From contig JAOARP010000046.1 in assembly GCA_025210525.1 (NCBI GenBank), forward strand, positions 1-59,917: DNA of 59,917 nt. Reading direction: 5' to 3'. Position 1 is the stretch's first letter. Each line of letters starts with the position of its first letter. Both the position numbers and the translations under genes were made by a program. The notes under the pieces were generated by a model. That model saw only the letters and a program-made list of their open reading frames with translations. It ran no database searches and was not told the DNA's origin. This DNA comes from Marinisporobacter sp. Its GTDB lineage: Bacteria; Bacillota; Clostridia; Peptostreptococcales; Thermotaleaceae. Shown in pieces: positions 19,999 through 29,312 of the stretch.

Positions 19999-20351
19999 GA
20001 ACTATGAAAAAATCAAAAGAAACTATTTTAGATTGTTCATTAAAAGCATTTACAGCATTTGTAGGATTCGTTACAATTATTGGATTATCAGGTCTTGCAT
20101 TTAGTATTAGTTGGGTAATTGTCAACAATATATCAGATGTGGCTTCAAATATAATTATTGCATCCCTTGTGAGCATTATGGGAGCAAGAATGATCATGAT
20201 TTATAGAGGAACACATAAAGCTACATTCCAAATGGATGAGAAATCTTGGAAAAGAAGATCTTTGGCTTTTATCTATAGTATGATTCCAGGAATAGCAGGA
20301 ATTAAGGCGTTAAAGCCTGTTTATGCAACAAAAAGAAATACAGCTTGGTAA
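19995..20351 (+). CDS. Small membrane protein, unknown function
   Basis: 118 aa (or 115 from the ATG at 20004). Two predicted membrane helices lie at about residues 17-42 and 49-68, followed by a basic region (KSWKRRSLAFIYS) and a third weakly hydrophobic stretch. A GAAGAGAGG site precedes the start. No domain recognised. A strong terminator follows, so it is transcribed alone or with the decayed frame upstream. Confidence 0.65.
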   Translation: MRTMKKSKETILDCSLKAFTAFVGFVTIIGLSGLAFSISWVIVNNISDVASNIIIASLVSIMGARMIMIYRGTHKATFQMDEKSWKRRSLAFIYSMIPGIAGIKALKPVYATKRNTAW

Positions 20352-20369
20352 ATCTATTTTAAAGAATAA

Positions 20370-20416
20370 AGAGTTGGGTTTGAATCATTGATTGATTTAG
20401 GCTTAGCTCTTTTTTA
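20370..20416 (+). terminator. Intrinsic terminator with a 18-bp stem
   Basis: AGAGTTGGGTTTGAATCA pairs throughout, allowing G-U, with TGATTTAGGCTTAGCTCT across a short TTGAT loop, and is followed by TTTTTT. Confidence 0.88.
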
Positions 20417-20495
20417 TTGTCTATATTTTAGGAACAAGGACGAAAGACATTGAGTATAATAAAATAAAAAAAGGAGAAAAGCAGGGGGAGAAATA

Positions 20496-20750
20496 ATGTC
20501 ATTTTTCAATCTACCACCAGAACAATTTACCCTATTATCATACTTGGTAGCTTTATTATTGGTACAGAACCTAGATGCAAATGAACAAAATGCTTTGGGG
20601 AACTTCATTGAAGCTGTTGGGCAGGCAATTTTGACTATTGCAGCACAAGAACAATTACAACAATCACAAAGTAATCAACAACAAATGTGTCAGCAAATGG
20701 ATTTAATTAAAAAACAGATAGAAATTTTTGAGCGGCAATTGAAGAAATAA
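20496..20750 (+). CDS. Small Gln-rich protein, unknown function
   Basis: 84 aa. A hydrophobic helix (LLSYLVALLLVQNL) is followed by an amphipathic stretch, a Gln/Ser-rich linker and a C-terminal charged helix (MDLIKKQIEIFERQLKK). A GGGGGAG site precedes the ATG. It opens a run of three very small genes on the same strand (20496, 20855, 21020). No family recognised. Confidence 0.7.
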   Translation: MSFFNLPPEQFTLLSYLVALLLVQNLDANEQNALGNFIEAVGQAILTIAAQEQLQQSQSNQQQMCQQMDLIKKQIEIFERQLKK

Positions 20751-20854
20751 TTCATTTCATTTGATTAAAAAAGTGGTAAGTGAGAACTCCCTTGCATATT
20801 TTGAATAAGGATTAAATACGACTCGGTCCGTAAGATATAAAAGGAGGAATTAAA

Positions 20855-20980
20855 GTGAGCCTTCCCCAACATGCAAAACATGATTTTTTATTAGTAATCA
20901 TTTCTATGTTATTTATTCTTTTTGTAACAGGATGTGGAGGAAATGCTGAAGAACAACAAGCCCCCATTGTTCTTCCATAG
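20855..20980 (+). CDS. Very small putative lipoprotein (41 aa)
   Basis: A GTG start 7 nt after AAGGAGG opens a 41-residue frame: a short polar N-terminus (MSLPQHAKHD), a hydrophobic segment of about 15 residues, then the lipobox FVTGC with GGNAEEQ after it, ending PIVLP. The features of a lipoprotein signal are complete, leaving a mature peptide of about 15 residues. The strong ribosome binding site and spacing support translation. Function unknown. Confidence 0.6.
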   Translation: MSLPQHAKHDFLLVIISMLFILFVTGCGGNAEEQQAPIVLP

Positions 20981-21019
20981 AGCCATTCACATAATTATAT
21001 GAAAAAGGAGGAGGAATGA

Positions 21020-21352
21020 GTGAGCTCAAAAGACCCGATGGATCTCCTTTTAAAAACAGTAATGGAGCAGCTTGGCGTAAAAGAAGATTATGAAAAAATA
21101 AATAAAACCTGTAAAAATAGAAATTGCAATAATCTTAATTTAACTCCAGGGCAAATATTAGTCATATTAGCATTATTGGCAGGTGTTTTAGAAGTAGAAT
21201 CTGTCACAATAGATAAGGATCAAGGTGTAGATATTGTCTTAACAGGATCATTAAAAAGACCAAAGGCAAAGACCCAATTAGAAAAAATCATGGATCAAGT
21301 AGGCTGTCTTCCTTTTGATCAAGTAATGAAAAATATATTAGGAAGATACTAA
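21020..21352 (+). CDS. Small protein of unknown function
   Basis: 110 aa, GTG start after AAAAAGGAGGAGG. An acidic/basic N-terminal helix (MDLLLKTVMEQLGVKEDYEKI) precedes a hydrophobic helix (TPGQILVILALLAGVLEVESV), then a short beta-like region. Four cysteines (KTCKNRNC, VGC) are scattered. It is only 39 nt after the 41-aa lipoprotein and probably shares its mRNA. No domain recognised. Confidence 0.65.
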   Translation: MSSKDPMDLLLKTVMEQLGVKEDYEKINKTCKNRNCNNLNLTPGQILVILALLAGVLEVESVTIDKDQGVDIVLTGSLKRPKAKTQLEKIMDQVGCLPFDQVMKNILGRY

Positions 21353-21797
21353 GTAAAGTAATCAATCATACTTCTCCTTCTTAAAGTTATATTTCCGAGG
21401 ATAAGAAATATAAGATGGCTGTTCATATTATTTTTGAAAGGATAATTATTAAAATCATGATTTGAAAAAAGAATTTTATTTTTTTTAAGAGTTTCTGTCC
21501 ATAGAAACTTGTGGATAAAATTATGGACAAGTATAGGAAGGGTCACTTTTTATGTATATAAAAAGTGGAGAATAATTAATAGTTTGTTAATAGTTTCATA
21601 GAGGTTTTATAAGTTCTAGAGGGTATTATAAACATAAGGAAAATAAAAAGAAAAGGAATGGATATAAAATATCGAAAATGAAAAATGTTGAAAAATGTCG
21701 TCGGATGTTTTAAACTAATGATAATAGAAAAAACTTCATTTGCTTTTAGAAAAAACCACAAATAGGATAAATTTCATTTAGAAATAGGGGTGATGGA
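21353..21797. other. Intergenic region with no gene seen
   Basis: 445 bases of AT-rich DNA. I see no coding frame with a ribosome binding site. It holds an inverted repeat at 21544-21567 (CACTTTTTAT/ATAAAAAGTG, no T-tract) and one exact DnaA-box 9-mer on the minus strand (TTATCCACA, 21510-21518), which alone is not meaningful. Confidence 0.6.
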
Positions 21798-22199
21798 ATG
21801 AGATTAGGTGTACGTGATATTGAAAAATTAAAAAATATAGGGAACTTGAGGATCTATCATAAGGATTCGTATATTTTTAGACAAAATGATTGGAGTACAG
21901 AAATGTATATCATTGTTTCTGGAGTGGTGCAATTAACTGTGGGAGAAGAGGATAAGCTTATACAATTAGCAATTTTAAAACAAGGAGAAATTTTAGGAGA
22001 AATGGCATTATTAGAAGATATGCCAAGATGTGCTACTGCTCAAGCAAAAACAGATTGTACAGTTTTTGTTATTCCAAAGAATAACTTTGAAAAATTAATT
22101 CAAGTATTACCTAAAATGGGAATTAGGATTAGTAGAAAATTAAGTTCTCGCTTGAGACAAGCTAATGAAGAGTTATGGTTTATCAAAAATAGTGAATGA
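21798..22199 (+). CDS. Cyclic-nucleotide-binding domain protein without DNA-binding domain
   Basis: 133 aa made of a single CRP-type cNMP-binding fold: QNDWSTEMYIIVSGVVQLTV, then GEILGEMALLEDMPRCATAQA, which corresponds to the phosphate-binding cassette. The cassette has the GEMALL...R pattern found in ligand-binding members. It stops after a short C-terminal helix, so no helix-turn-helix is present. It may act by protein contact or as a nucleotide sensor; partners are not apparent from the neighbours. Confidence 0.85.
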   Translation: MRLGVRDIEKLKNIGNLRIYHKDSYIFRQNDWSTEMYIIVSGVVQLTVGEEDKLIQLAILKQGEILGEMALLEDMPRCATAQAKTDCTVFVIPKNNFEKLIQVLPKMGIRISRKLSSRLRQANEELWFIKNSE

Positions 22200-22290
22200 T
22201 GGATGATCGGATTTTCGTATTTAGTTATTATAAAGGAATTAGAATGTATTCCCATAGAAACTAAAAAATATAATAAAGAACCTATAGGAG

Positions 22291-22330
22291 AAGATAGAGT
22301 ACTTCAGAGTGAAGGAAATATCTTCTTTTT
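22291..22330 (+). terminator. Loop-E-type terminator hairpin, copy 1
   Basis: AAGATAGAGTACTTC, a 5-nt loop (AGAGT), then GAAGGAAATATCTT, then CTTTTT. Stem AAGATA/TATCTT and CTTC/GAAG are separated by an asymmetric AGUA/GAA internal loop. Same 34-nt pattern as 23742 and 40181. Lies 92 nt after the cNMP-binding gene. Confidence 0.7.
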
Positions 22331-22431
22331 GGTAGAGTACTTAGAATCAAGTTATAAAATTAGAGGAAATGAGTAATTAATACAGAAACCTATCAAATAG
22401 AATATAGAGTATATAAAAGAGGAATGCAAAT

Positions 22432-22482
22432 GGGTTAGACTTGAGTAATAGATGCGTTCAAGGCTGACCCTATATTTTATTA
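22432..22482 (+). promoter_or_regulatory. Hairpin in the patB leader (attenuator candidate)
   Basis: GGGTTAG...CTGACCC and CTTGA...TCAAG form a two-part stem with one mismatch, followed by TATATTTTATT. It ends about 20 nt before the ribosome binding site of the lyase gene. It could end transcription upstream or control entry into patB; no known riboswitch pattern was recognised. Confidence 0.5.
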
Positions 22483-22498
22483 AAAAGGGGAGTTGGGA

Positions 22499-23677
22499 AT
22501 GAAAGAGTATTTAAATGAAGTGATTGATAGGAAGGGAACAAATTCTATGAAATGGGATGAACGCTTTCTTCAAGAGCAGTTTGGACGGGGAGATTTATTG
22601 CCCTTATGGGTTGCAGATATGGACTTTAAATGTCCTCAAGCTGTAATAGATGCTATGATGAAGAGAGTAGAGCATGGTATATTTGGTTATAGTTTTAGAG
22701 ATGATTCCTACTATGAAGCAGTAATTAATTGGTATAAAAAAAGACATGATTGGGAGACTCATAAAGAGTGGATTGTATTTACTCCTGGTGTAGTACCTGC
22801 ATTAAATTATTTGGTGCAAGCATTTTGTTCTCCTAAAGATAAGGTTATTATCCAAGACCCTGTTTATTATCCTTTTAGAAAAGCCATCTTAGACAATGGA
22901 TGCAAAGTGGTATACAATTCACTAAAAATGGAAAATGGATATTATACGATGGATTTTGATGACTTAAAAGAAAAGGTGAAAGACCCAGCTGTAAAGTTTT
23001 TAATTTTATGTAGTCCTCATAATCCAGTAGGGCGTGTTTGGACAAAAGAGGAGCTTATACGATTAGGAGAAATCTGTATAGAAAATAATGTAATCGTTGT
23101 TGCAGATGAGATTCATTCAGATTTAATATTAAAAGGGCATAAACATATTCCTTTTGCTAATATTTCAGAAGAATTTGCTAAAAATGCTATTATTTGCACA
23201 GCGCCTAGTAAAACATTCAACCTTGCTGGACTTCAAATGTCTAATATGATTATTCCTAATGAAAAGCTTCGAGAGAGCTTTAAAAAAGTATTAACGAGAA
23301 ATCATATTGAACTCAGTAATCCCTTTGGAATTGTGGCATTAATGGCTGCATATAAGGAAGGGGAACCTTGGCTTGAGGATGTGTTAGATTATTTAGAATC
23401 TAATGTAGATTTTATACAAGGATTTGTAAATGAAAAAATGGATCAAGTAAAATTCATTAGACCCCAGGGAACTTATTTAGGATGGCTAGATTTTAGAGAG
23501 ATTACAAAGAATAAAAAAGAACTTGATCATATCCTGATCAACAAAGCAAAAGTGGCATTAGATGGAGGATATTGGTTTGGAAAAGGTGGAGAAGGCTTTG
23601 CAAGAATCAATTTTGCATGTCCACAAAAGACATTAGAGAAAGCACTTAATCGAATAGAAAAGGCAATTAAGGAATAA
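22499..23677 (+). CDS. PatB/MalY family PLP-dependent cystathionine beta-lyase or aminotransferase
   Basis: 392 aa fold-type I PLP enzyme. The N-terminal LPLWVADMDFKCPQAV is diagnostic for the MalY/PatB group. The PLP lysine is in TAPSKTFNLAGLQ (Lys238), Asp in VVADEIHSDL contacts the cofactor, and SPHNPVGRVWT is the family's substrate-loop motif. Members cleave cystathionine or cysteine-like substrates to a thiol or sulfide, pyruvate and ammonia. A TTG two codons upstream is possible, but the ATG at 22499 is better spaced from AAAAGGGG. Two loop-E-type terminators flank it. Confidence 0.92.
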   Translation: MKEYLNEVIDRKGTNSMKWDERFLQEQFGRGDLLPLWVADMDFKCPQAVIDAMMKRVEHGIFGYSFRDDSYYEAVINWYKKRHDWETHKEWIVFTPGVVPALNYLVQAFCSPKDKVIIQDPVYYPFRKAILDNGCKVVYNSLKMENGYYTMDFDDLKEKVKDPAVKFLILCSPHNPVGRVWTKEELIRLGEICIENNVIVVADEIHSDLILKGHKHIPFANISEEFAKNAIICTAPSKTFNLAGLQMSNMIIPNEKLRESFKKVLTRNHIELSNPFGIVALMAAYKEGEPWLEDVLDYLESNVDFIQGFVNEKMDQVKFIRPQGTYLGWLDFREITKNKKELDHILINKAKVALDGGYWFGKGGEGFARINFACPQKTLEKALNRIEKAIKE

Positions 23678-23741
23678 AGGAATAGAACTTCTATATCAAA
23701 AATTGAAAAAAATTTATAAAACAAATCATATATATATAAAG

Positions 23742-23780
23742 AAGATAGAGTACTTCTAATGGAAGGAAATATCTTTTTTT
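23742..23780 (+). terminator. Loop-E-type terminator hairpin, copy 2
   Basis: AAGATAGAGTACTTC, loop TAATG, GAAGGAAATATCTT, then TTTTT. It is 64 nt after the PatB-like gene. Only the 34-nt hairpin is shared with the other copies; the flanks differ. Confidence 0.75.
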
Positions 23781-23882
23781 AGTGGATAAAACCATCAGAT
23801 CTGATAGAAAGAAAATTGACAATTCTAGAAGAATCTTGTATAAGTGAAGAAGATAAAAAAATAATTTAATGGAGGAATCAAA

Positions 23883-24608
23883 ATGGCTACATGGAAGAAA
23901 AAACTTGCACTTTATTTTTTAATTATTTCATTCAGTATTTATTTTATTCATTATACTCTCTTTAAAGATCTTCATTTTATCTCTAAATATGTAATTGCTC
24001 AGCTAGGGTTTTTGCCCATATCTACTTTGATCGTTGGAATCGTCATTAATCAGTTCATGGCAAATCGACAAAAGAAAGAAATGCTTGAGAAATTAGATAA
24101 ACTCATTAGTGTGTTTTTCAATGAAGTAGGGCAAAAGCTTCTTTATATTATGAGGGAGTTTCAAGTGGATCATTTATCTTTTTATGAAAATTTTAAAGAT
24201 ATTGACCAGTGGGAAGATAGAGATTTTCATAACATGAAAAGAAAACTATTAGATTATGAATATACTATTGATATAGATATTCTTAACCTTCAAAAACTAA
24301 AAAGTTTACTTATGAAAGAAAGAGGATTTATGATAGATTTACTTGAAAATCAAGGGCTTTTGGAGCATGATAAATTTACAGATCTTATATGGGCAATTCT
24401 TCATATTCATGATGAATTTATGGCACAAGATGGATTAGATACACTTACGAATGAGGATATGGAACATATTACTGGGGATATCCTTCGAGCTTATAAACTT
24501 CTAGTCCTTGAGTGGCTTGATCATATGAAGCATATAAAAGATAATTATCCCTATCTTTTTTCTCTGGCGGTGAGAACTATGGCTACAGGAGAAAAAATAA
24601 AAATGTAA
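23883..24608 (+). CDS. Membrane protein with helical cytoplasmic domain, unknown function
   Basis: 241 aa. Two predicted membrane helices (about residues 10-27 and 37-56) are separated by a short loop. The remaining 180 residues are helical and acidic with regular leucines, and include the stretch WAILHIHDEFMAQDGLDTLT. The topology suggests a membrane-anchored signalling or scaffold protein. No domain recognised. A GGAGG site precedes the ATG and a clear terminator follows. Confidence 0.75.
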   Translation: MATWKKKLALYFLIISFSIYFIHYTLFKDLHFISKYVIAQLGFLPISTLIVGIVINQFMANRQKKEMLEKLDKLISVFFNEVGQKLLYIMREFQVDHLSFYENFKDIDQWEDRDFHNMKRKLLDYEYTIDIDILNLQKLKSLLMKERGFMIDLLENQGLLEHDKFTDLIWAILHIHDEFMAQDGLDTLTNEDMEHITGDILRAYKLLVLEWLDHMKHIKDNYPYLFSLAVRTMATGEKIKM

Positions 24609-24663
24609 AGGGAAGACTTTATGAATAGTATTTAAATAATCATGAAGTTTCCATTTATTTAGA

Positions 24664-24700
24664 AGAAGGACTACTTTAAAGGTTAGTCCTTCTTTTTTAG
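24664..24700 (+). terminator. Intrinsic terminator
   Basis: AGAAGGACTA and TAGTCCTTCT form a 10-bp stem followed by TTTTTT. Confidence 0.88.
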
Positions 24701-24889
24701 TTTTTTTGAAACAAAAAAAGAGGAGAAATAGGGAAAATTATAGTGAAAATAGAAGGAAAATCATATTTTTTAGCGAAAAATGTATAAACGAAGTGAAAAA
24801 GAATGTATAGTATGGAGAAATTGACTGTGATAATTTTTATAAAACAATAAGAAGTCAAATCATAATTGATAGGATTGGGGGAGAAGTTT

Positions 24890-26923
24890 ATGAAAAAATT
24901 AAAAGAAAAAACAATAAAGTATTCTATGAAGTTTAAATTAGTTACCATACCACTTATATTACTTTTGATTGGTATCCTATCTATTGGTAGTGTTTCTTCT
25001 TACATTATGAGAGATAATCTACTTCATCAAATGAAAGAGGATGGATTAGGGTTGGTTTCTCAAATAGCAAAACAAATGGAAAAAAATGCTGTTTTTCTGG
25101 GGAAGGTCAACGAACAGATTGATAATGATATAAAAAAGAGTGGAAAGATAGTACGATTGAATCAAAATCAACTAAGCAATGAATTATTAAAACAGATAGG
25201 GAAAGAGTTAGAAGTAGATGAAATCAATGTATTTGATAAAAATGGAAAAATCGTGTATTCAAATCTTCAGGAAAATATAGGTTTTGTGGCTTCAAAAGAA
25301 CATGCTTTATTTATGTTTTTGAAGGATAAAAACGATTTTTTAACAGAAGAAATAAGAAAGAGTACTGTATCAGGAGATTATTATAAATATGGTTATGTAA
25401 AAAATAATAACGGAGGAGCTATTCAAGTTGGGATTCTTGCTAATGAAATTTATGAATTATCGCAAAAATTTAATTATCAGCAACTTGCAGAAAATCTAGG
25501 GGAAAATAAAAATATTGTTTATGCACTTTTTATCGATAAAAATTTAAAAGCTGTTGCCCATAGTAACAAAGATCGAATAGGTATACAGCTTACAGATGAA
25601 GGAAGTAAAATAGCAGCAGTAGATGGAAAAGCTTATACTTCAGAATATTTTTATGAAGGGGAAAAGGTATATGATGTTTTACTACCTATAGTCATAGATG
25701 GAAAACATATAGGTGCCATTAATGTGGGTTTGTCTATGGAAGAAATATATGCATCTATTAAACATAATATATTAGTTAGTATGTGTATAGGATTTTTATG
25801 TTTTATGGTTATAGGGACCATATTATATGTAATTGCTAACAATATGGTAAAAACGCTAAATCTATTCAAAAAAGATTTAAGTTTAATTGCAGAAGGAGAT
25901 TTCACAAAAGAGACGGATAAAAAGCAGCTACAAAGAAAAGATGAACTAGGTCAAATGGCAAAGGCACTAGAAGATATGAAAAAACCTATAAGGGGTATTA
26001 TTACAAATATCAAACAAAAATCCAAACAAGTAATGAGTAATGGAGACCTTTTAGCTGCAACTTCAGAAGAAATGTCAGCATCTTCTCAAGAACTTTCTAC
26101 AGTCATGCAACAGGTAGCAGAAGGTGCATCTAGTCAAGCTGAAGATTTAACAGATATGTTAAAGGTATTAATGACTTTGACAAATAACATGGAAAATGTA
26201 AATAAAGAACTTCAAAATGTAAAAAAGGAAACAGAAAATGCAGAAAACAAAGCTCATGTAGGTGAGAAGGAAATGGATACACTGGAAAAATCCATAGATG
26301 AAATACAACAAGCCTTTGGACTCGTTGCTAAAAAAGTAGAAATTCTTACCTATTCGGTGAAGGAAATAAGTGGTATCACGGAAATGATTTCTGCTATATC
26401 AGAACAGACAAATCTTTTAGCATTGAATGCAGCTATTGAAGCAGCAAGGGCAGGAGAACATGGTAAAGGATTTGCTGTAGTTGCAGAAGAAGTCAGAAAA
26501 CTAGCAGAAGAATCAAAAAATTTCACAGAAAAAATTGTTATCTTAGTTTCTTCCATTACAAGGGATACAGAGGAAGTGATGGATACTTCTAAAAATGTAG
26601 AGCAATCTATTGAGAATCAGGCTAAATCCATTGAAAATACAATGAAATCATTTAAAGATATATTAGAATCTGTAGAAAACATTGCCCCTCGTATGAGACA
26701 GACATATGATGCTATAGAAAAAATTGAAGAATCAAAAGAGCTTGTTATAGCAAGAGTTGAACAAGTAAGTGCAATAACAGAAGAAAATTCAGCAGCTACA
26801 CAAGAAGTGGCTGCATCCTCAGAAGAACTAACTGCATCCTCAGAAGAAGTAGCTGCAACGGCTCAGACTTTAAATGAAATTGCCATGGATTTAACAAAAA
26901 CAGTAGAGAAATTTAAAGTATAA
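24890..26923 (+). CDS. Methyl-accepting chemotaxis protein
   Basis: 677 aa chemoreceptor. A first membrane helix (about 18-40) and a second (about 290-310) bound an extracellular Cache-like sensor of some 250 residues. A HAMP segment follows, then the signalling domain with the conserved hairpin tip [19 protein letters not shown] (around residues 505-525). A second tip-proximal Glu/Ala-rich methylation helix ends the protein ([17 protein letters not shown]), with no CheR-binding pentapeptide. The ATG at 24890 has GGGGGAG 6 nt upstream; a TTG 24 bases earlier is in frame but poorly placed. Confidence 0.95.
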   Translation: MKKLKEKTIKYSMKFKLVTIPLILLLIGILSIGSVSSYIMRDNLLHQMKEDGLGLVSQIAKQMEKNAVFLGKVNEQIDNDIKKSGKIVRLNQNQLSNELLKQIGKELEVDEINVFDKNGKIVYSNLQENIGFVASKEHALFMFLKDKNDFLTEEIRKSTVSGDYYKYGYVKNNNGGAIQVGILANEIYELSQKFNYQQLAENLGENKNIVYALFIDKNLKAVAHSNKDRIGIQLTDEGSKIAAVDGKAYTSEYFYEGEKVYDVLLPIVIDGKHIGAINVGLSMEEIYASIKHNILVSMCIGFLCFMVIGTILYVIANNMVKTLNLFKKDLSLIAEGDFTKETDKKQLQRKDELGQMAKALEDMKKPIRGIITNIKQKSKQVMSNGDLLAATSEEMSASSQELSTVMQQVAEGASSQAEDLTDMLKVLMTLTNNMENVNKELQNVKKETENAENKAHVGEKEMDTLEKSIDEIQQAFGLVAKKVEILTYSVKEISGITEMISAISEQTNLLALNAAIEAARAGEHGKGFAVVAEEVRKLAEESKNFTEKIVILVSSITRDTEEVMDTSKNVEQSIENQAKSIENTMKSFKDILESVENIAPRMRQTYDAIEKIEESKELVIARVEQVSAITEENSAATQEVAASSEELTASSEEVAATAQTLNEIAMDLTKTVEKFKV

Positions 26924-26929
26924 TTTTTA

Positions 26930-26960
26930 AAGGGACAAATTCTTTGTCCCTTATTTATAT
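26930..26960 (+). terminator. Intrinsic terminator
   Basis: AAGGGACAAA and TTTGTCCCTT form a 10-bp stem with a 3-nt loop, followed by ATTTATAT. Confidence 0.8.
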
Positions 26961-27048
26961 TAACCATTAAGGGGGATCTAAAATGTAGCAAAGGTCATAT
27001 AAGGGTGTTATACTAAAGATAAAAAAGGAAAAAGGGAATGAGTACCTA

Positions 27049-29223
27049 ATGGAGAGGCTGCGAGGTGTTGTAGAGCGTATAACCTATGCAAATGAAGAAA
27101 ATGGCTATAGTGTTTTAAGGATAAAATGTAAAGGCTATAGAGAACTTGTAACGATTGTAGGAAGTATGGCAAGTGTGAATGTAGGAACAGTTATTACAGC
27201 TCATGGATTTTGGACGAGCAATCCTAAGTATGGAAAACAGTTTGATTGTAAAGAATGGGAAGAATCTTTACCAGCTAGTATCTATGGTATAGAAAAATAT
27301 CTAGGAAGCGGATTAATTAAAGGGATTGGTCCTATATATGCAAAAAAGATTGTCAATCAATTTAAAGAAACTACACTTGATATTATTGAAGAAGAACCAG
27401 ACCGTTTAATAGAAGTTGAGGGTATCGGTAAAAAAAGAATAGAAAAGATCAAAAAAGCATGGAAAGAGCAAAAGGAAATAAAAAATATTATGATTTTTTT
27501 ACAAGAACATGGTGTATCAACGTCTTTCGGGAGTAGAATCTATAAAGTCTATAAAGATGAGAGCGTATCTATTATGAAAGAAAATCCTTATAGACTAGCA
27601 GATGATGTATATGGAGTAGGGTTTAAGACAGCAGATGGAATAGCCCAAAAGTTAGGAATTCCAAGAGATTCCTATAAAAGGTGTAGGGCTGGGGTATTTT
27701 ATACATTAAGTCAGCTAGGGGATGAGGGGCATTGTTATGCCAATGAAGAACAATTAGTTGAAAAATGTGTAGAAATTTTAGAGATCGAAGAAACTAAAAT
27801 CGTCATGACTATAAGCCATTTAGTACACGAAAAAGAAATTATAAAAGAAGAGACGGATAGTATATATTTACCACCTTTTTTCTATAGTGAAAGAGGTGTT
27901 TCAAAGAAATTAGAAAAAATCATGGAAGGGTCTCGGAATAAGGAAGTAGGTAGTGTAGAGGAGATTATTAAAAAGATAGAAGAAACAGAAAAAATAAAAT
28001 ATGATGAGATTCAAAAAAAAGCTATTCATCAAGCAAGTAGATCAAAGGTTATGGTTCTAACTGGTGGGCCTGGTACAGGGAAAACAACTGTGACCCACGG
28101 GATTATTACATTATTTCAAAAATCAGGACTAGATGTTTTACTTGCAGCACCAACAGGAAGGGCAGCAAAACGTATGAGTGAGGCAACGGGACTTGAAGCA
28201 AAGACAATCCATCGTTTATTAGAGTATAAGCCTCCAGAAGGATATAAGAAAAATGAAGAAAATCTGATATACGGGGATGTCCTTATTGTTGATGAAGCAT
28301 CTATGATAGATATTCTCTTAATGTATAATCTTTTAAAAGCTATTCCTGATCATATGATTCTGATTATCGTAGGGGATATAGATCAGTTACCTTCAGTAGG
28401 TGCAGGAAATGTATTAAGAGATATAATAGAATCTGGTGTAATTCCTACTATAAAGCTTGAAAGGATTTTCAGACAAGCATTAGGGAGTAAAATTATAACC
28501 AATGCCCATCGGATCAATAAGGGAATATATCCAGATTTGACAAGTGATAAAAATAGTAACTTCTTCTTTATAGAAGAAAATGATAACGAAAATATGATTG
28601 ATACCATAGTAGCTTTATGTGAAAAGCGATTACCTCGGTATTATAAAGTAAATCCAATAAAAGATATTCAGGTACTTACCCCTATGCAAAGAACAGAAAC
28701 AGGCGCATATAATATGAATAAGGTATTACAGTCTTCTTTAAATAAAAATACATTAAGCTTAAGAAGAGGGGCCACAGAATATAGACTCTATGACAAAGTT
28801 ATGCAGATACGGAATAACTACGATAAGGAAGTTTTTAATGGGGATGTAGGGTATATATCCGCTATCAATATAGAAGAAAAAGTATTAATGGTTATCTTTG
28901 ATGGAAGAGAAGTGGAGTATGAGATCTTAGAGCTTGATGAATTAGTGCTAGCTTATGCAACGACTATTCATAAAGCACAAGGATCAGAATATAAAATTGT
29001 TGTTATGCCCATTTCATTTAGCCATTATGTAATGCTACAGAGAAATCTCCTTTATACAGGAATAACAAGAGCAAAAAAAATACTCGTATTAGTAGGAAAA
29101 AAAGAAGCCATATATACAGCTGTTAAGAATAATCATGTAAAGGATAGAAATACAAAATTAGCTGAAAGAATAAGAAGTCTTATAGAGGAACCAGTCAACT
29201 GTCTGAATAGGTCAAAAACATGA
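27049..29223 (+). CDS. recD2: RecD2-type ATP-dependent DNA helicase
   Basis: 724 aa, the length of Gram-positive RecD2 (RecD-like without RecBC). The N-terminal region has the OB-like start GVVERITYANEENGYSVL and helix-hairpin-helix motifs (IKGIGPIYAKKI; VEGIGKKRIEKI). The helicase core shows Walker A LTGGPGTGKTT (about 337-347), Walker B VDEASMID, motif III GDIDQLPSVGAGN, and the C-terminal UvrD-like LAYATTIHKAQGSE and YTGITRAKK. It is a 5'-3' helicase of DNA repair. No operon partner nearby. Confidence 0.95.
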   Translation: MERLRGVVERITYANEENGYSVLRIKCKGYRELVTIVGSMASVNVGTVITAHGFWTSNPKYGKQFDCKEWEESLPASIYGIEKYLGSGLIKGIGPIYAKKIVNQFKETTLDIIEEEPDRLIEVEGIGKKRIEKIKKAWKEQKEIKNIMIFLQEHGVSTSFGSRIYKVYKDESVSIMKENPYRLADDVYGVGFKTADGIAQKLGIPRDSYKRCRAGVFYTLSQLGDEGHCYANEEQLVEKCVEILEIEETKIVMTISHLVHEKEIIKEETDSIYLPPFFYSERGVSKKLEKIMEGSRNKEVGSVEEIIKKIEETEKIKYDEIQKKAIHQASRSKVMVLTGGPGTGKTTVTHGIITLFQKSGLDVLLAAPTGRAAKRMSEATGLEAKTIHRLLEYKPPEGYKKNEENLIYGDVLIVDEASMIDILLMYNLLKAIPDHMILIIVGDIDQLPSVGAGNVLRDIIESGVIPTIKLERIFRQALGSKIITNAHRINKGIYPDLTSDKNSNFFFIEENDNENMIDTIVALCEKRLPRYYKVNPIKDIQVLTPMQRTETGAYNMNKVLQSSLNKNTLSLRRGATEYRLYDKVMQIRNNYDKEVFNGDVGYISAINIEEKVLMVIFDGREVEYEILELDELVLAYATTIHKAQGSEYKIVVMPISFSHYVMLQRNLLYTGITRAKKILVLVGKKEAIYTAVKNNHVKDRNTKLAERIRSLIEEPVNCLNRSKT

Positions 29224-29277
29224 AAAATTCATAGAATATAAAATATTTGAACAAAAGTAAGATAATGGCAAAAAGTA

Positions 29278-29306
29278 TTGACACTCACATACATTCGTGC
29301 TATAAT
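29278..29306 (+). promoter_or_regulatory. Consensus sigma-A promoter
   Basis: TTGACA (29278-29283), a 17-bp spacer, and TATAAT (29301-29306): a perfect match at both hexamers. Transcription would start near 29313. Confidence 0.88.
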
Positions 29307-29312
29307 TTGGTT

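Noticed and set aside
21510-21518. Exact DnaA box (minus strand)
   Set aside because: One 9-mer in about 60 kb of AT-rich DNA is near chance; there is no cluster, dnaA, or AT-rich unwinding region.
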